Shown: positions 45,013 through 58,012 of the stretch, in pieces
Position numbering within the stretch: position 1 is the first letter of the stretch
Layout of the letters: every line of letters starts with the position of its first letter
Origin: Tilletia caries
Lineage: Eukaryota; Basidiomycota; Exobasidiomycetes; Tilletiales; Tilletiaceae
Assembly: GCA_032718865.1 (NCBI GenBank)
Contig: JALUTQ010000001.1
Coordinates: 1,116,001 to 1,180,000 of the forward strand
DNA: 64,000 nucleotides
Direction: 5' to 3'
Translations under genes and position numbers: made by a program
The notes under the pieces: generated by a model
Told to the model about the DNA's origin: nothing
The model's database searches: none
What the model saw: only the letters and a program-made list of their open reading frames with translations

Positions 45013-47736
45013 TCATGAAAGGCGCCGTTGATCTTCTCCTGGAGATACACCTGTCAGATCTTTGGTGTGGATGAGGGCAACGTCGGAGCTGAGGAGATGC
45101 GCCGGAAGAAGCTCCAAGGTATTCCACTCATCTCTGCGAGTCCAAAAGTATCTGAGTGTGGTTTGTAGGAGCTCCTCGCCGAGAACTCTGTCGAACGCCG
45201 GCACAACTTCACGTTGCCCTCGATGGCCGAGTAGGTATAACGTCGTATGCACACGCGACTTGACGTGGATGGTGTGCGACAAAATTACCTCGATGCGAAA
45301 GAGGTCCAAGGAGCCGCCTGATCCTTCGACCGCAGCGTATGTTCGCTTACGGTTTGCATTGGCCCTGCTGCCGATACTGCTGAAAGAAAGGTGACCAAAG
45401 CGCATGGTCCGATGTTGTTGGAAGAAAGGCAGTACTCGAAGCCCAGTACGCTGTGATGATGTTGGTGGCAGCAAAGGCGGAGACTGGTCGCTCCACGTCC
45501 TCCTCACGTGCTCGAACAGCTGTCCGTGCAGCTCACGCGCAAGCTCGAAGGGTCTTCCATCGGAAAGCTCGACAGCGACGACGCCGGAAGCGCCCAAGAC
45601 CGAGACTGGACTCAAGAACACGGGAGCAGGAGGAACAAAAACCGGCGCACGAGCTTGTAAGGCAGCATTGATGTCGTCTTTGCTACTGGCGAGGAGTAGT
45701 CCTGATCGTGCGGTGGTGAGGAAGGCTCTGGTGTACGTGGCCTCAATTTCGCCATTGCGATGGCGGTTGGTGTTCACGCTGCCGAGCTGACCGTTCATGC
45801 GTTCGAAGTGATACGCGGAAAAATGGTAGGCGGGCCCGAAGCGTCGAACATGCTGTGGTAAATGGGTCATCATGTGTGTATTGTACACAACCCACTTCTC
45901 ACCGTATAAGGTAGCCGTGGTACGACCAAACTCGCGCAACAGACGGTCAAGGTCGTCGATCTCGTGAGATGCTATACGTCGGCGAGCAGCGAGAGTAGCT
46001 GCTCCCGCAAGCAGGGCTGCATTCCGCAAGGCGTCTCGCGCTTGTATGCGTTTCGATCTGACGTCCGTGCCGGCGTTTTCTGTTCTGCTGCTCTGCTGTT
46101 GCTGATCCTGAGTCTGTTCGTCTGCTGCTGTATCGAGCGCGCTCATCGGATGATCGTTGTCGGCTGTTGTTCCTCCAGTGACTGCTATCGCTGCAGCAGC
46201 TGCAGCTGTCTCGACATCGTCCTCTGCTGCGACATCAGCGGTTGTTGTCGCTGCTGCTGCTGCTGCTGCCACTGCTACTGCTGCCGCTGGTGCTGCTGCT
46301 GCTGCTGCTGCTGCTGCCTCGTCTTCGTCCTCTGCTTCGACATCGGCATCTCCATTAGCTGCTGCTGCAACTGTTGCTGCTGCGACAGCTGCCGCTGCAG
46401 TCTTCGAAATGGGGGGCTCGAAGGGTAGAGAGCCGTCTGCCTCTACTAGCGGCTGCCATGCGACAAAGAGAAGCAAAACGAGGAGACGGCTGCCGAGTGT
46501 GGACCAATGCGCTGCTGTGGCTGATCCTCCGCCTGGATCTCCGAGCCTTGCATCTGGTGCTTGCTCAGAAGGAGGAACCAGTGCCGTCAACAGGCCAGAT
46601 TGGAATCGTTTAAGCTGTAGAGGAGAAATTGACTTGCCTTCGATGAGCGTGCGATGGAAAAGACGCTTCACAACACCGAGCTCGAGGTTGTGCATGTGGT
46701 CTATCGGAGCGCGATTGACCGAATGCCAATAAGGAAGGCGGTTCAACGCAGATGCGCGCGCACCTGTGCTTCGCTCGAAGGCCGTCTTAGCTTTCTTGCT
46801 CCGGAAGGGCTGTTCCATGCGAAGCGACGCGACCCTATGATCTGAGGCATCTCGCTCAAGATCCTCGGCGCATTGACTGAAGGCGGAGATGACGGTGGGT
46901 ATAGTGACGTCGCAAAGTCCACAGAACTTCCCAATCCTCACCGAGTGAGGTGGAAAGCCGCAGACTTTGTTTCTGGACATCTAATCGCCACAAAACATCG
47001 CGACGCGCAAGCGAATAAGCTGGCCGTTGGGCTTCTGGAGCGTTGGTATCCGAACACCTTCGTCCAAAGCGAGCAGCTCAGTGAGCAGGGGACGGAGATA
47101 GCAGGGGAGGCGGGCGGCATCAGGTTCCTTCGGTCCCGGCGTGCAGCCCGCGAGGTAGGTGGTGGATGGATGATACCTCAAACGCTCCGGTAGGTTCAAC
47201 AGCGTCATCATGATAGCTCCAGTCGAATGCCAGGACGTATATTGTGAGCTGAAGGGGGGGAGAACCAATCAATGCCTAGTGCGACTAGGAAAGAATGAGA
47301 ATGATCAACAAATCGCTTATCGTTCCCATCGCGCTCGTTGCTCCAGGCTGTGCCATCGTAGATGTCACTCATACTTGCGGTCGGGTCGCGTCCCCGCCAT
47401 TCTTGAAGCGCTTCTTCGATGCCTGGTTGATGAAGTAGCCACTTCAGCCATGCAACGAGGGACTGATAGACGAAGATAATCTTCGGTTTTCCTCGTCGCT
47501 CGTAAAGATGTTCGCCACAATGAGAACATTGAGTCGACTCGTCCGAAGTAGAGGAAGCAAGTGCCAGTTCCTCACAGGCAGGACACACTGCATAGCGGAT
47601 CAAGGGAGGATCGAGGCCGAGGTGCTGTCGCACAGTTGTGATTTGGCGAGGAATGGCGATCCAGGCTCCAGGAGGTTTGGCTGTACTTCGCGGGCGTAGA
47701 AGGTGATTCCTGACCTGGGTGCGTACCTTACCAGAG
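45013..47736 (-). pseudogene. Tnp2-like (CACTA-type) transposase, 3' part
   Basis: Reading leftward from the array: a short exon remnant (about 47736-47732), a 51-nt intron (47731-47681, GTAAGG...TACAG), then KPPGAWIAIPRQITTVRQHL, YAVCPACEELA with a C-x2-C pair, MSDIYDGTAW, GCTPGPKEPDAARLPCYLRP, NKVCGFPPHS, YWHSVNRAPIDHMHNLELGV and HMMTHLPQHVRRFGPAYHFS followed by HFERMNGQL. These blocks are typical of fungal Tnp2/DUF4218 transposases. Lesions: a frame break at the G7 run near 47255-47261 (C7 on the coding strand) and an in-frame TAG at 46981-46983. A long Ala-rich insertion (coded about 46160-46400 by GCT/GCA runs) interrupts the middle. The 5' part of the gene is at 60014-60680, on the far side of the repeat array. 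Confidence 0.8.
46160..46400. repeat. GCT/GCA trinucleotide-rich tract in the Tnp2-like gene
   Basis: Interrupted runs of gct/gca/gcc encode, on the minus strand, a long Ala-rich segment broken by short acidic pieces. It expands the region between the PMHN-like and HLP-like blocks. Such a tract is prone to length change by slippage. Confidence 0.7.
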
Positions 47737-47841
47737 TGTTCCCCTAACTTTTTCGCCTTGTTGAATAACAGGTCGCTGGGGGCTGGGAGTGGGATTTAAA
47801 TACAGACTTAGTCAACAAAGTTAAGTAGCAGCAACTTACGC

Positions 47842-49505
47842 CTTGGAACTAAGGAAGAGCACGGAGTGCCCCGGAATTTCCGCACTCCGGGGAGGACCTC
47901 CGCAGCAATTCCGGGGCCTCTCAGGCAGTGATCATTATGATGCATATATGACAATTTTTTGGGCGATGTCATATATCTGCATTATGACAATCTAGTTTTG
48001 GGAAGGCGATGTCATATATATGCATTATGCAAATGTCATTTTTCTGTCATATGAAGTCATAAAATTGTCATATTTCTGTCATATTACGTAAGCAAACTTT
48101 CCGCCTCTGAGTAGACCGTAATATCGCGTGGCGAAGCGCGTCTCGCCATGTGGTGAACCGCGAAGCGCGTCAAGCCGCGTCGCCGCGTTCCCTCTTTCAG
48201 GTTGGCGCAGTTTTTACCTCATATCCAGCCATCCAGAACAGGCGCGTGAATCTTGCTGCGGAACATGTAACATGTTGGGAGCCATCTTGAGCTCCGGAGC
48301 GTTTTATTTCGTATCGGGAGAAGGGGCAGGGCCCAGGGGGATGCCGGAGACACGGAAGATGCCAAAACGCTTAATTTTATTCTGAAAATGCCAGGCACTC
48401 GGCGCCTGAGCGGTGAGCCTGACCAGAATTTAGAGCTCAGGTCATATAAAATGTCAGATTTGCCAAGAATATGACATGATTATGCACGACCATATGACAG
48501 AATTATGCATCTTTTCGGCCCGGCTGTGGACGTTTTTGTCAGAATACTGTCATACATAAGGCATATGTTCTGCATTGTCATATGACAGAATATGACAGAA
48601 TTTAGGGCGGGAAAAATTATGTTATATTTCTGTCATAAAGCTGTCATATGACAGCCACGGGAGGCATTATGGCCATAAATATGACAATGAGACTTTGTCA
48701 TAAACCTGTCATATGACTATGACAATTTTTTTGTCATAATTCTGTCATATGCATAATATGACTTCATATGTATGACAAATGGTGATGATCACTGCTCTCA
48801 GGGCATACCGCATTCCGGTTAAATTACTCTTCTTTCGGGCGCAGAGCTCCGTATTCCGGGGAAAGATTCAAATTCGTACATCTGGAATTCCGGCTTCCGT
48901 CAAAATTTAGGCTTCGATCAATTTTCGATTCCGCATTCCGCAGCTCCCGGAATGCGGAATTTCGCCGGATTCCGGGACTCTCCTCCGCAGTCGCAAGATC
49001 ATATGAAAACGAGTCGACCCCTTTCTAAATCGGCTTTGTACTCGTCCACAGTCTACATTGAAGCTCTGCATTGGCCATTTGATGCCTCACTCGCGTCAAT
49101 TTGCTCCTCTTCAAGCCTCATGTGTCCTGTTGAGACCACAAGACTGGGTCTCCTCATATGTGAAACTCGCCGGAGAGTCTCATTGATAAATGAAACCCCG
49201 AATGAGACCCCACATCACGTGACCCCCCGGAATCTCCCGGAATCCGGCGGAATTTCGGGAGAATGAGCTTGTCTGACCACAGATTCCGCATTCCGCAAGA
49301 AAAGTTACGGCCAAAGCAAGATCTATTCCGCATTCCGGCTGAGCGGTACCAGGAAATTCCGGCTTCCTGCTTAAAAGGACTAAACTGACAAAAATTGAAA
49401 ATTAGCATTCCGGGTTCCGGGTACCGCCGGAACTCTGCCCGGAGTGCCCCGGAATTCCTGCAAACCCATTCCGGGGTCTACTCCGTGCTCTTCCTTACTT
49501 GGAAC
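47842..49505. mobile_element. hAT-like non-autonomous element, copy B, carrying a nested element
   Basis: The element 47850-49497 has the same TAAGGAAGAGCACGGAGT termini as copy A. It is flanked by the 8-bp duplication cttggaac (47842-47849 and 49498-49505). The uninterrupted target (gccttggaaccatag) is visible in the other five units. Without the nested 869-bp element and its 8-bp target it is 771 bp, exactly the length of copy A. Confidence 0.93.
47918..48802. mobile_element. Nested hAT-like element (869 bp) rich in TGTCATATGACA words
   Basis: The element 47926-48794 has inverted ends CAGTGATCA...TGATCACTG and is flanked by the 8-bp duplication ctctcagg (47918-47925 and 48795-48802). Copy A shows the empty site. 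The interior contains dozens of tgtcata, atatgaca and tgtcatatgacag words in both orientations, interrupted by a GC-rich core (48120-48420) with gcgaagcgcgtc repeats. No transposase is coded. Confidence 0.92.
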
Positions 49506-51090
49506 CATAGTGACCTGGCTGTCGGCTGAAGCCCAGAGGCCAGGGTGTCCCTCAGACTCGATGTGGACCTCAGACCCTTATGACCTGGTAGAGATGTGCG
49601 AAGACGTGACTGGGGGCGTCCTCTCCCCCTCCCCTTTTTCGCGAATCTTTTGTATCAGAAAGGTCACCAAATCTCAGCCCAGCACGGCTACGCAGAAGCT
49701 CAAGGTAGCTTCGCTACCCTTCGTCTGCTTCGCCATGCGGCTGCGACTTGCGATCGTAGCTACGAGCATCTATATCATTGTCCATGTAACATTTTGAATG
49801 TTGATCAAACTTGCGTGAAAAAAAAGGGATTGAGGAACTTCACACACGTAATCATCCCGCACGGCTGTATCTACCAAGGAAGCAGAAAGCAAAGAATGAT
49901 ATGTCATATGATGGCTTCGCGCAGAGAGAGACAATTGACAAACAAGACGGAGAATAGCTGCGAGCGCAATGAAGATAAGATTAAAAGACTGAGGAGAAAA
50001 AAAAGCGTGAGGCTAATGCAGAAGGAGAGGTTAGGGGATAGGAAACATAAGCGGCCGGGGAAGCAGACGGAAGGGACGTAGAAGACGGGTGAAGGCTGAG
50101 ACCGGAGACGAATGGGCAAAGGAATGCCAACAGAGCTTGATGCGAAGGAAAGGGAATATAGAAGAGGCAAGAGCACAGCAGAAAGAAAGTCAGATCAGGT
50201 CAGGTCAGGTCAGGTCAGCCGTCAGGTCAGCCGTCAGGTCAGGTCAGGTCCAGTGTTGAACATACTATTGGAGTATGGAACCCTGGGCGACTTGAGAGAG
50301 GAGAAGCACAATGGTGACGCCGAAGGTGGCCACCGACGACGGACACATTGACCTCGGCGGGCTTGACGTTGGCAATGTCGAAGTGGAAGGTGGAGGCGCG
50401 TGTGATGTCAAAGGTGGTGACCCGTGACACAGAACAGACTGTACGAAGATATGCAGTGATGAGCACCATTTTTAACTCATGAAGCGTCAGAGCCGTTAGA
50501 AGAAGGAGAGGGGGTCGGGGGGGAAAACCCACCGCTTGGGGTCGTAAAGACTTGAAGACCTCGGCGACGATGGGCACGGTGGAGTTGACGGGATTGGAGA
50601 TGACGAGGTGGTGTGCTTTGGGAGCAACCTTGGCAGCGGCTTTGTCGAGGGAGAGAGCTGTCCGATGGGGCATGGTGAGTGAGGAAAGTCAGTCTACTCA
50701 TCTTGACGACGTCGACCGGATTCATAAGAGCAGAGAGCTGAAAAACGAATGGGTGAGTAAGGACCTAACCCGGAGCACCTGATGCAGATGCGCGTATAAA
50801 CACGAGGCTCACCTTGGATGACAATTCGGGAGTGCTGACTGCTGGGCCGGACTCAGAATGGGAACAAAGCAGAGACTGGTATGGGTAAGTGGTATCAGCC
50901 ATCAGGTTAAGCAAGAAAAAGCAAAACAGCGGTGAGCATCATTAACTTGAACCTTGGTGAGCAGAGAGCGGTTAAAAAGAAATCGAGGGGGATTGTTCAA
51001 TTCGCATGATGCTTGTCGGGCTTCGATGGAAGCGTGAAGAAAGGCTGGCGGTGTTGGTTGTCGTCTGTCGAGTGTCGAAATGAACTGATT

Positions 51091-52821
51091 CCTGACCTGG
51101 GTGCGTACCTTACCAGAGTGTTCCCCTAACTTTTTCGCCTTGTTGAATAACAGGTCGCTGGGGGCTGGGAGTGGGATTTAAATACAGACTTAGTCAACAA
51201 AGTTAAGTAGCAGCAACTTACGCCTTGGAACCATAGTGACCTGGCTGTCGGCTGAAGCCCAGAGGCCAGGGTGTCCCTCAGACTCGATGTGGACCTCAGA
51301 CCCTTATGACCTGGTAGAGATGTGCGAAGACGTGACTGGGGGCGTCCTCTCCCCCTCCCCTTTTCGCGAATCTTTTGTATCAGAAAGGTCACCAAATCTC
51401 AGCCCAGCACGGCTACGCAGAAGCTCAAGGTAGCTTCGCTACCCTTCGTCTGCTTCGCCATGCGGCTGCGACTTGCGATCGTAGCTACGAGCATCTATAT
51501 CATTGTCCATGTAACATTTTTGAATGTTGATCAAACTTGCGTGAAAAAGGGATTGAGGAACTTCACACACGTAATCATCCCGCACGGCTGTATCTACCAA
51601 GGAAGCAGAAAGCAAAGAATGATATGTCATATGATGGCTTCGCGCAGAGAGAGACAATTGACAAACAAGACGGAGAATAGCTGCGAGCGCAATGAAGATA
51701 AGATTAAAAGACTGAGGAGAAAAAAAAGCGTGAGGCTAATGCAGAAGGAGAGGTTAGGGGATAGGAAACATAAGCGGCCGGGGAAGCAGACGGAAGGGAC
51801 GTAGAAGACGGGTGAAGGCTGAGACCGGAGACGAATGGGCAAAGGAATGCCAACAGAGCTTGATGCGAAGGAAAGGGAATATAGAAGAGGCAAGAGCACA
51901 GCAGAAAGAAAGTCAGATCAGGTCAGGTCAGGTCAGGTCAGCCGTCAGGTCAGCCGTCAGGTCAGGTCAGGTCCAGTGTTGAACATACTATTGGAGTATG
52001 GAACCCTGGGCGACTTGAGAGAGGAGAAGCACAATGGTGACGCCGAAGGTGGCCACCGACGACGGACACATTGACCTCGGCGGGCTTGACGTTGGCAATG
52101 TCGAAGTGGAAGGTGGAGGCGCGTGTGATGTCAAAGGTGGTGACCCGTGACACAGAACAGACTGTACGAAGATATGCAGTGATGAGCACCATTTTAACTC
52201 ATGAAGCGTCAGAGCCGTTAGAAGAAGGAGAGGGGGGGTCGGGGGGGAAACCCCCACCGCTTGGGGTCGTAAAGACTTGAAGACCTCGGCGACGATGGGC
52301 ACGGTGGAGTTGACGGGATTGGAGATGACGAGGTGGTGTGCTTTGGGAGCAACCTTGGCAGCGGCTTTGTCGAGGGAGAGAGCTGTCCGATGGGGCATGG
52401 TGAGTGAGGAAAGTCAGTCTACTCATCTTGACGACGTCGACCGGATTCATAAGAGCAGAGAGCTGAAAAAAAACGAATGGGTGAGTAAGGACCTAACCCG
52501 GAGCACCTGATGCAGATGCGCGTATAAACACGAGGCTCACCTTGGATGACAATTCGGGAGTGCTGACTGCTGGGCCGGACTCAGAATGGGAACAAAGCAG
52601 AGACTGGTATGGGTAAGTGGTATCAGCCATCAGGTTAAGCAAGAAAAAAAAGCAAAACAGCGGTGAGCATCATTAACTTGAACCTTGGTGAGCAGAGAGC
52701 GGTTAAAAAGAAATCGAGGGGGATTGTTCAATTCGCATGATGCTTGTCGGGCTTCGATGGAAGCGTGAAGAAAGGCTGGCGGTGTTGGTTGTCATCTGTC
52801 GAGTGTCGAAATGAACTGATT
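51091..52821. repeat. Array unit 2
   Basis: 1731 bp. Malate dehydrogenase fragment at about 51975-52398 (minus). Confidence 0.93.
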
Positions 52822-54548
52822 CCTGACCTGGGTGCGTACCTTACCAGAGTGTTCCCCTAACTTTTTCGCCTTGTTGAATAACAGGTCGCTGGGGGCTGGG
52901 AGTGGGATTTAAATACAGACTTAGTCAACAAAGTTAAGTAGCAGCAACTTACGCCTTGGAACCATAGTGACCTGGCTGTCGGCTGAAGCCCAGAGGCCAG
53001 GGTGTCCCTCAGACTCGATGTGGACCTCAGACCCTTATGACCTGGTAGAGATGTGCGAAGACGTGACTGGGGGGGCGTCCTCTCCCCCTCCCCTTTTTCG
53101 CGAATCTTTTGTATCAGAAAGGTCACCAAATCTCAGCCCAGCACGGCTACGCAGAAGCTCAAGGTAGCTTCGCTACCCTTCGTCTGCTTCGCCATGCGGC
53201 TGCGACTTGCGATCGTAGCTACGAGCATCTATATCATTGTCCATGTAACATTTTGAATGTTGATCAAACTTGCGTGAAAAAAAAGGGATTGAGGAACTTC
53301 ACACACGTAATCATCCCGCACGGCTGTATCTACCAAGGAAGCAGAAAGCAAAGAATGATATGTCATATGATGGCTTCGCGCAGAGAGAGACAATTGACAA
53401 ACAAGACGGAGAATAGCTGCGAGCGCAATGAAGATAAGATTAAAAGACTGAGGAGAAAAAAGCGTGAGGCTAATGCAGAAGGAGAGGTTAGGGGATAGGA
53501 AACATAAGCGGCCGGGGAAGCAGACGGAAGGGACGTAGAAGACGGGTGAAGGCTGAGACCGGAGACGAATGGGCAAAGGAATGCCAACAGAGCTTGATGC
53601 GAAGGAAAGGGAATATAGAAGAGGCAAGAGCACAGCAGAAAGAAAGTCAGATCAGGTCAGGTCAGGTCAGCCGTCAGGTCAGCCGTCAGGTCAGGTCAGG
53701 TCCAGTGTTGAACATACTATTGGAGTATGGAACCCTGGGCGACTTGAGAGAGGAGAAGCACAATGGTGACGCCGAAGGTGGCCACCGACGACGGACACAT
53801 TGACCTCGGCGGGCTTGACGTTGGCAATGTCGAAGTGGAAGGTGGAGGCGCGTGTGATGTCAAAGGTGGTGACCCGTGACACAGAACAGACTGTACGAAG
53901 ATATGCAGTGATGAGCACCATTTTTAACTCATGAAGCGTCAGAGCCGTTAGAAGAAGGAGAGGGGGGGTCGGGGGAAACCCCACCGCTTGGGGTCGTAAA
54001 GACTTGAAGACCTCGGCGACGATGGGCACGGTGGAGTTGACGGGATTGGAGATGACGAGGTGGTGTGCTTTGGGAGCAACCTTGGCAGCGGCTTTGTCGA
54101 GGGAGAGAGCTGTCCGATGGGGCATGGTGAGTGAGGAAAGTCAGTCTACTCATCTTGACGACGTCGACCGGATTCATAAGAGCAGAGAGCTGAAAAAAAA
54201 CGAATGGGTGAGTAAGGACCTAACCCGGAGCACCTGATGCAGATGCGCGTATAAACACGAGGCTCACCTTGGATGACAATTCGGGAGTGCTGACTGCTGG
54301 GCCGGACTCAGAATGGGAACAAAGCAGAGACTGGTATGGGTAAGTGGTATCAGCCATCAGGTTAAGCAAGAAAAAAAAGCAAAACAGCGGTGAGCATCAT
54401 TAACTTGAACCTTGGTGAGCAGAGAGCGGTTAAAAAGAAATCGAGGGGGATTGTTCAATTCGCATGATGCTTGTCGGGCTTCGATGGAAGCGTGAAGAAA
54501 GGCTGGCGGTGTTGGTTGTCGTCTGTCGAGTGTCGAAATGAACTGATT
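52822..54548. repeat. Array unit 3
   Basis: 1727 bp. The aggtc minisatellite is one aggtc shorter than in neighbours. Malate dehydrogenase fragment at about 53702-54125 (minus). Confidence 0.93.
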
Positions 54549-56283
54549 CCTGACCTGGGTGCGTACCTTACCAGAGTGTTCCCCTAACTTTTTCGCCTTG
54601 TTGAATAACAGGTCGCTGGGGGCTGGGAGTGGGATTTAAATACAGACTTAGTCAACAAAGTTAAGTAGCAGCAACTTACGCCTTGGAACCATAGTGACCT
54701 GGCTGTCGGCTGAAGCCCAGAGGCCAGGGTGTCCCTCAGACTCGATGTGGACCTCAGACCCTTATGACCTGGTAGAGATGTGCGAAGACGTGACTGGGGG
54801 GGCGTCCTCTCCCCCTCCCCTTTTCGCGAATCTTTTTGTATCAGAAAGGTCACCAAATCTCAGCCCAGCACGGCTACGCAGAAGCTCAAGGTAGCTTCGC
54901 TACCCTTCGTCTGCTTCGCCATGCGGCTGCGACTTGCGATCGTAGCTACGAGCATCTATATCATTGTCCATGTAACATTTTGAATGTTGATCAAACTTGC
55001 GTGAAAAAAAAGGGATTGAGGAACTTCACACACGTAATCATCCCGCACGGCTGTATCTACCAAGGAAGCAGAAAGCAAAGAATGATATGTCATATGATGG
55101 CTTCGCGCAGAGAGAGACAATTGACAAACAAGACGGAGAATAGCTGCGAGCGCAATGAAGATAAGATTAAAAGACTGAGGAGAAAAAAGCGTGAGGCTAA
55201 TGCAGAAGGAGAGGTTAGGGGATAGGAAACATAAGCGGCCGGGGAAGCAGACGGAAGGGACGTAGAAGACGGGTGAAGGCTGAGACCGGAGACGAATGGG
55301 CAAAGGAATGCCAACAGAGCTTGATGCGAAGGAAAGGGAATATAGAAGAGGCAAGAGCACAGCAGAAAGAAAGTCAGATCAGGTCAGGTCAGGTCAGGTC
55401 AGCCGTCAGGTCAGCCGTCAGGTCAGGTCAGGTCCAGTGTTGAACATACTATTGGAGTATGGAACCCTGGGCGACTTGAGAGAGGAGAAGCACAATGGTG
55501 ACGCCGAAGGTGGCCACCGACGACGGACACATTGACCTCGGCGGGCTTGACGTTGGCAATGTCGAAGTGGAAGGTGGAGGCGCGTGTGATGTCAAAGGTG
55601 GTGACCCGTGACACAGAACAGACTGTACGAAGATATGCAGTGATGAGCACCATTTTAACTCATGAAGCGTCAGAGCCGTTAGAAGAAGGAGAGGGGGGGT
55701 CGGGGGGGAAACCCCCACCGCTTGGGGTCGTAAAGACTTGAAGACCTCGGCGACGATGGGCACGGTGGAGTTGACGGGATTGGAGATGACGAGGTGGTGT
55801 GCTTTGGGAGCAACCTTGGCAGCGGCTTTGTCGAGGGAGAGAGCTGTCCGATGGGGCATGGTGAGTGAGGAAAGTCAGTCTACTCATCTTGACGACGTCG
55901 ACCGGATTCATAAGAGCAGAGAGCTGAAAAAAAACGAATGGGTGAGTAAGGACCTAACCCGGAGCACCTGATGCAGATGCGCGTATAAACACGAGGCTCA
56001 CCTTGGATGACAATTCGGGAGTGCTGACTGCTGGGCCGGACTCAGAATGGGAACAAAGCAGAGACTGGTATGGGTAAGTGGTATCAGCCATCAGGTTAAG
56101 CAAGAAAAAGAAGCAAAAACAGCGGTGAGCATCATTAACTTGAACCTTGGTGAGCAGAGAGCGGTTAAAAAGAAATCGAGGGGGATTGTTCAATTCGCAT
56201 GATGCTTGTCGGGCTTCGATGGAAGCGTGAAGAAAGGCTGGCGGTGTTGGTTGTCGTCTGTCGAGTGTCGAAATGAACTGATT
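54549..56283. repeat. Array unit 4
   Basis: 1735 bp. Malate dehydrogenase fragment at about 55436-55859 (minus). Confidence 0.93.
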
Positions 56284-58012
56284 CCTGACCTGGGTGCGTA
56301 CCTTACCAGAGTGTTCCCCTAACTTTTTCGCCTTGTTGAATAACAGGTCGCTGGGGGCTGGGAGTGGGATTTAAATACAGACTTAGTCAACAAAGTTAAG
56401 TAGCAGCAACTTACGCCTTGGAACCATAGTGACCTGGCTGTCGGCTGAAGCCCAGAGGCCAGGGTGTCCCTCAGACTCGATGTGGACCTCAGACCCTTAT
56501 GACCTGGTAGAGATGTGCGAAGACGTGACTGGGGGGGCGTCCTCTCCCCCTCCCCCTTTTCGCGAATCTTTTTGTATCAGAAAGGTCACCAAATCTCAGC
56601 CCAGCACGGCTACGCAGAAGCTCAAGGTAGCTTCGCTACCCTTCGTCTGCTTCGCCATGCGGCTGCGACTTGCGATCGTAGCTACGAGCATCTATATCAT
56701 TGTCCATGTAACATTTTTGAATGTTGATCAAACTTGCGTGAAAAAGGGATTGAGGAACTTCACACACGTAATCATCCCGCACGGCTGTATCTACCAAGGA
56801 AGCAGAAAGCAAAGAATGATATGTCATATGATGGCTTCGCGCAGAGAGAGACAATTGACAAACAAGACGGAGAATAGCTGCGAGCGCAATGAAGATAAGA
56901 TTAAAAGACTGAGGAGAAAAAAGCGTGAGGCTAATGCAGAAGGAGAGGTTAGGGGATAGGAAACATAAGCGGCCGGGGAAGCAGACGGAAGGGACGTAGA
57001 AGACGGGTGAAGGCTGAGACCGGAGACGAATGGGCAAAGGAATGCCAACAGAGCTTGATGCGAAGGAAAGGGAATATAGAAGAGGCAAGAGCACAGCAGA
57101 AAGAAAGTCAGATCAGGTCAGGTCAGGTCAGGTCAGCCGTCAGGTCAGCCGTCAGGTCAGGTCAGGTCCAGTGTTGAACATACTATTGGAGTATGGAACC
57201 CTGGGCGACTTGAGAGAGGAGAAGCACAATGGTGACGCCGAAGGTGGCCACCGACGACGGACACATTGACCTCGGCGGGCTTGACGTTGGCAATGTCGAA
57301 GTGGAAGGTGGAGGCGCGTGTGATGTCAAAGGTGGTGACCCGTGACACAGAACAGACTGTACGAAGATATGCAGTGATGAGCACCATTTTTAACTCATGA
57401 AGCGTCAGAGCCGTTAGAAGAAGGAGAGGGGGTCGGGGGAAACCCCACCGCTTGGGGTCGTAAAGACTTGAAGACCTCGGCGACGATGGGCACGGTGGAG
57501 TTGACGGGATTGGAGATGACGAGGTGGTGTGCTTTGGGAGCAACCTTGGCAGCGGCTTTGTCGAGGGAGAGAGCTGTCCGATGGGGCATGGTGAGTGAGG
57601 AAAGTCAGTCTACTCATCTTGACGACGTCGACCGGATTCATAAGAGCAGAGAGCTGAAAAAAAACGAATGGGTGAGTAAGGACCTAACCCGGAGCACCTG
57701 ATGCAGATGCGCGTATAAACACGAGGCTCACCTTGGATGACAATTCGGGAGTGCTGACTGCTGGGCCGGACTCAGAATGGGAACAAAGCAGAGACTGGTA
57801 TGGGTAAGTGGTATCAGCCATCAGGTTAAGCAAGAAAAAAAAGCAAAACAGCGGTGAGCATCATTAACTTGAACCTTGGTGAGCAGAGAGCGGTTAAAAA
57901 GAAATCGAGGGGGATTGTTCAATTCGCATGATGCTTGTCGGGCTTCGATGGAAGCGTGAAGAAAGGCTGGCGGTGTTGGTTGTCGTCTGTCGAGTGTCGA
58001 AATGAACTGATT
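56284..58012. repeat. Array unit 5
   Basis: 1729 bp. Malate dehydrogenase fragment at about 57168-57589 (minus). Confidence 0.93.

Larger units (their letters stand above)
47709..51090. repeat. Array unit 1, containing the nested hAT-like insertions
   Basis: This is the only unit interrupted by transposons. Removing 47850-49497 and one copy of the 8-bp target restores a 1726-bp unit collinear with the others. Its malate dehydrogenase fragment is at about 50250-50673 (minus). Confidence 0.9.

Noticed and set aside
45964..46732. Cys-rich and Ala-rich plus-strand frames
   Set aside because: They are translations of the GCT/GCA tract in other frames.
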